64,000 nucleotides of DNA from Citrus sinensis. Taxonomy: Eukaryota; Streptophyta; Magnoliopsida; Sapindales; Rutaceae. Of this stretch, positions 61,230 through 64,000 are shown piece after piece. A model generated the notes under the pieces. It was not told the origin of the DNA, did no database searches, and was given only the letters and a program-made list of their open reading frames with translations. Each line of letters starts with the position of its first letter. The stretch's first letter is position 1. The stretch lies in contig NC_068563.1 in assembly GCF_022201045.2 (NCBI RefSeq), forward strand, positions 682,001 through 746,000, read 5' to 3'. Both the position numbers and the translations under genes were made by a program.

Positions 61230-62401
61230 GAAGGGTAATTAACTAATTAACACTTATTTTTTCCTACTTTTTTTAATACATAATTTTTTATTTTTTTATT
61301 AAACGCCACTGAAAATTATATTATTTTCCACTTGTGCACTTCCGTCTTCAAACTGTTAAGGGAACTAACGAAATATTATATAAATAATTTTTTTATTCCC
61401 AAATAAAAAAATAATTATCTACCAACCACCTTTTCTTTGTATTTTTTTTTAAAATACACAATTTTTAATTTTTTTTTACTGAACTCCACTTGAAGTTATA
61501 TTATTTTACACCTAGAGCTGGCAAAATTTGACACGATCCGATTACCCGACACGAACACGACACCAATAAATGGGTATGGGTCGTCGAATTTAACACGATT
61601 ATTAAATGGGTCGGGTCCGGGTCAACACGATTTTTTTCCGTGTCGGGTTAGGGTTAAAATTCTTGACCCATTTACCCGATCAATGACCCGATTATATTTT
61701 CTATTTTAAAATAATTCACAGATTCTTGTCATCAAAACTCAAATATTAAGATTTTTTTTTATTCTTTAAAAGGATGAATATAGACACAATATTTTATTTA
61801 TAAAATTTTAAATACATTTAGAGCTTTAATAGTATAAATGAATAAAATATTGGTAGACATGTATATTTTATAATATTGATATATAATATTATTTACATAT
61901 ATATAATTAAAACCTCAATAGTGTGTGTAATATTTTAGTACATATGTATATTTTATAATATTGATAAATTATGTATGTATGTATGGATGTATGTATGTAT
62001 GTATGTATGTATGTGCATACATATGTATGACAAAGTGTAAATATTTTATGTAGCTTTTGTTTAATATATAGATATTAAACGGGTTATTGGGTAACCCGAT
62101 TATTTTTCCGTGTCGCGTTTGGGTCGACCTAAATTTGACACGACACGAAGCTGACACGACACGAACACGACCCGATGACCCATTTTGCCAGCTCTATAAT
62201 TACACCTATCAACTTTTGTCTTCAAATAATATCATTGTGAACTGATAATTTTATCCTTATGATGTCAATAAAATTCTAACAGTATTATAACGGGAGTGGA
62301 CTATTGAAAAAAATATTAATTTTAGGTGGAGCGCTGCAAAAAAAAAGTTTATGTATTTTTAAAAAAATTAAAAAAACAAGTGATAGGTAGATAATTACCC
62401 T
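61230..62401. mobile_element. Long inverted-repeat (MULE-like) composite with a nested hAT element
   Basis: The left arm begins GGGTAATTAACT at 61230. The right arm, read inward from 62401, begins GGGTAATTATCTACC. Both continue with ACTT-polyT-AATACATAA and a TCCACT or CCACTT word, matching the family at 10116-11023 in plan. A second, direct copy of the arm start lies at about 61412. The flanks do not show a clean 9-bp duplication. The spacer is interrupted by the hAT-like element at 61514. Confidence 0.45.
61514..62199. mobile_element. Non-autonomous hAT-like element (about 686 bp)
   Basis: TTACACCT is duplicated at 61506-61513 and 62200-62207, an 8-bp hAT-type target site. The termini share AGAGCTGGCAAAAT in inverted orientation, offset by three to four bases at the right end. 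Subterminal DNA is full of GACACGA and GACCCGA words and their complements. A TATG/GTAT microsatellite (61971-62015) lies inside. No transposase. Confidence 0.65.
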
Positions 62402-63383
62402 AAAAAAAATTTAAAATTTTGACATGGCCCGATAGGCCCATTGCCAAAAAATTAAGAGTTGGACTATTAGCACACCTCTAACATTCTTTTTAAACCACTT
62501 TTTTTGTACATATTCTTCTTAATTCTTAAAATAACAATTATTTGTTGTACTTTCTTAATAAATCCCTGTATCGATACTTTTTAAAAAAAAATTATTAGGC
62601 GATCTCTCTCGTCCTTCTTCCATTTCAAATCACTTTCAATCTCTTCTTAATTATAATATTCATGAATTTATAATTTTTATCTCTATTTGTCTTTGTTTTT
62701 TCTAGTAGATAATAGCATTGGTATATAAATAAAGACATGTATGCGAATCTTTAAAAAAAAAAATTGTCTAAGTAAACAAACTTCACAAAATTATATTTCC
62801 TATAAAAAACTTTGTTTATATTTAGATCAAATTTTTATTTTATGACAATTCATTATTTTTTCAAATTTTATAGATTTAATAAGTTTATAATGGAGAAAAA
62901 TAAGAAAATATAGGTGGGTTTAATTTGATAAATTTTATTTTTAATATAATTTAAATATAAAGGGTAAATTTATAAATAAAGAACAAGAGGAGTTTCATAA
63001 GAGATATAGAGGGTGCCAATAGCGTCACTCAAAATTAAACCCGGCATGGACAAGCCGTGCCGAACGGATCCGTGCCCGTGAACCCGCGGGCCGTAGGCCA
63101 TCTCTAAGTGTCTTCTCTACGATGTTACACGAACCCAAAGTTCTCAAAATATTTTAAAAGTGAAAACGAAAACCTCCGAGAAATTTCTCAAAATTACTCT
63201 TTATTATTATCATGAAGACATGAACAAAACCAGTAGACTTGCTCAGATATCTACCTTCACTGTTGCTGCCACATCTAACTTCAACAAAACTGAAAACGCA
63301 CAAATTTGTTTTTAATTTTTCTTTTCTTTTCTTCTTCTTTTTTTTTTTTTTTTCTTTTTGGGCTTTTGTTTTAGATTTCGAGA
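62402..63383. other. Spacer upstream of the WD40 gene
   Basis: No gene. A GC-rich patch at 63040-63100 (GCCGTGCCGAACGG and CCCGCGGGCC palindromic words) is probably an old transposon end. The last 60 bases before the ATG are T-rich, a likely pyrimidine leader. Confidence 0.45.
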
Positions 63384-64000
63384 ATGGACGACGCCAGCAA
63401 CAACAACAATAACAAGAGAGCAAGAACGAGCGTGGACAAGGCACTGGTTGATGTTTGGTTACGCGAACTCGGCCAGCTCTCCACCCGGAATTTCGCACTC
63501 CGTCGCCGTGCTTCCGAGGTCTTATTCTCGTTCAAGGATATCCTTATTCCCCTTTTTCTTTCCAAAAAAAAAATCTTGAATGAAAAAGTAATTCCTTTTA
63601 TAATTATATTTTGTTTTGAGTAATATAGAGCACATCCTGATTGTAGAATTAGAATAATTGCAATCTTTTTTATTTAATATAATTGATTGATGATTAGGTG
63701 ATAATATAAAAAAGTAATGTCTTTTATAACTGTAGTGTGTGTAATACATGATATATGGGACGCATTTGAGAATGATTTTGGTAGCGTTGAAAAGTGCTTT
63801 CCGGGTTTTTTTTCTTTTATTGTTTTTTTGACAAAGAAACTTGAAAGAAATATTAATTCAATGATTTATATTGCAGGTGATTCAAAGTTTAAATCTCGAA
63901 GCTTTATTCTTACTATTGTTTTGTGTTTTAGGATCTTGTTCTTCGACTTGGTATTTACGCAAAGCTTGATAAGCACCGAGGCTGTGTGAACACTGTAAGC
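63384..64000 (+). CDS. DCAF8-like WD40 repeat protein, 5' part (continues beyond window)
   Basis: Exon 1 (63384-63518, 45 codons) joins in phase 0 to exon 2 starting at 63932, which is open to the window end. The N-terminus is hydrophilic (Asn run, then KRAR). It is followed by VWLRELGQLSTRNFALRR and, in exon 2, LGIYAKLDKHRGCVNT, the opening of the first WD40 blade. This fits the plant DCAF8 group (recalled relative At4g38480), substrate receptors of CUL4-DDB1 ubiquitin ligases. The final GTAAGC could be a splice donor or the codons for Val-Ser, so the exon end is undecided. Function is by family inference from about 67 residues only. Confidence 0.75.

Overview
The window is plant nuclear DNA, almost certainly from a woody eudicot. 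It is AT-rich, the genes are split by many short GT-AG introns, and several products carry chloroplast or plant-specific features. The space between genes is full of short non-autonomous DNA transposons and microsatellites. A Citrus-like (Sapindales) source is my impression only and cannot be tested here. No prokaryotic or organellar gene block, rRNA, tRNA or CRISPR array was found.

Layout, left to right. A BAHD/HCT-like acyltransferase runs off the left edge on the minus strand and has an in-frame stop near its N-terminus (1-1945). Repeat-rich DNA follows, including a 40-bp minisatellite (4241-4493). A plant O-methyltransferase (6393-8114) has a tandemly duplicated 84-bp promoter module. A nest of transposons (about 8222-11032) comprises an LTR-retroelement remnant, two hAT-type elements one inside the other, and a long-TIR Mutator-type element carrying a smaller element. 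An unrecognised broken reading frame lies at 11569-12169. Next are the small subunit type II of heterodimeric GGPP synthase (14063-15765) and an F-box/LRR protein (17382-20238). An 11-kb geneless stretch (20.3-31.4 kb) holds MITEs, SINE-like heads and an ACGT-box cluster. Then come a STY46-type ACT-domain kinase (31641-37744), an MSL6-like mechanosensitive channel (40049-43848), a second MITE-dense stretch, the 2,712-residue checkpoint kinase ATR (47301-59119), and a PPR-SMR protein on the minus strand, convergent with ATR (59470-61098). A third nested transposon region follows. The window ends in the start of a DCAF8-like WD40 gene (63384-64000).

These are independent nuclear genes, not an operon, and they do not form one pathway. 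The strongest genome-level pattern is gene order. From memory of Arabidopsis, GGPPS small subunit II, STY46 and the WD40 gene are neighbours on chromosome 4 (At4g38460-38480), and MSL7/8, FBL10 and the PPR gene are neighbours on chromosome 2 (At2g17000-17033). Here the two sets are interleaved on one segment, as expected if this is the unfractionated ancestral order.

All multi-exon models were checked for splice sites and for reading phase across every junction. Total lengths (354, 334, 641, 575, 938, 2712 and 451 residues) are reasonable for their families. No clearly new biological system was found. The most unusual items are the nested transposon stack with perfect target-site duplications, the disabled acyltransferase, the palindromic minisatellite and the interleaved gene order.
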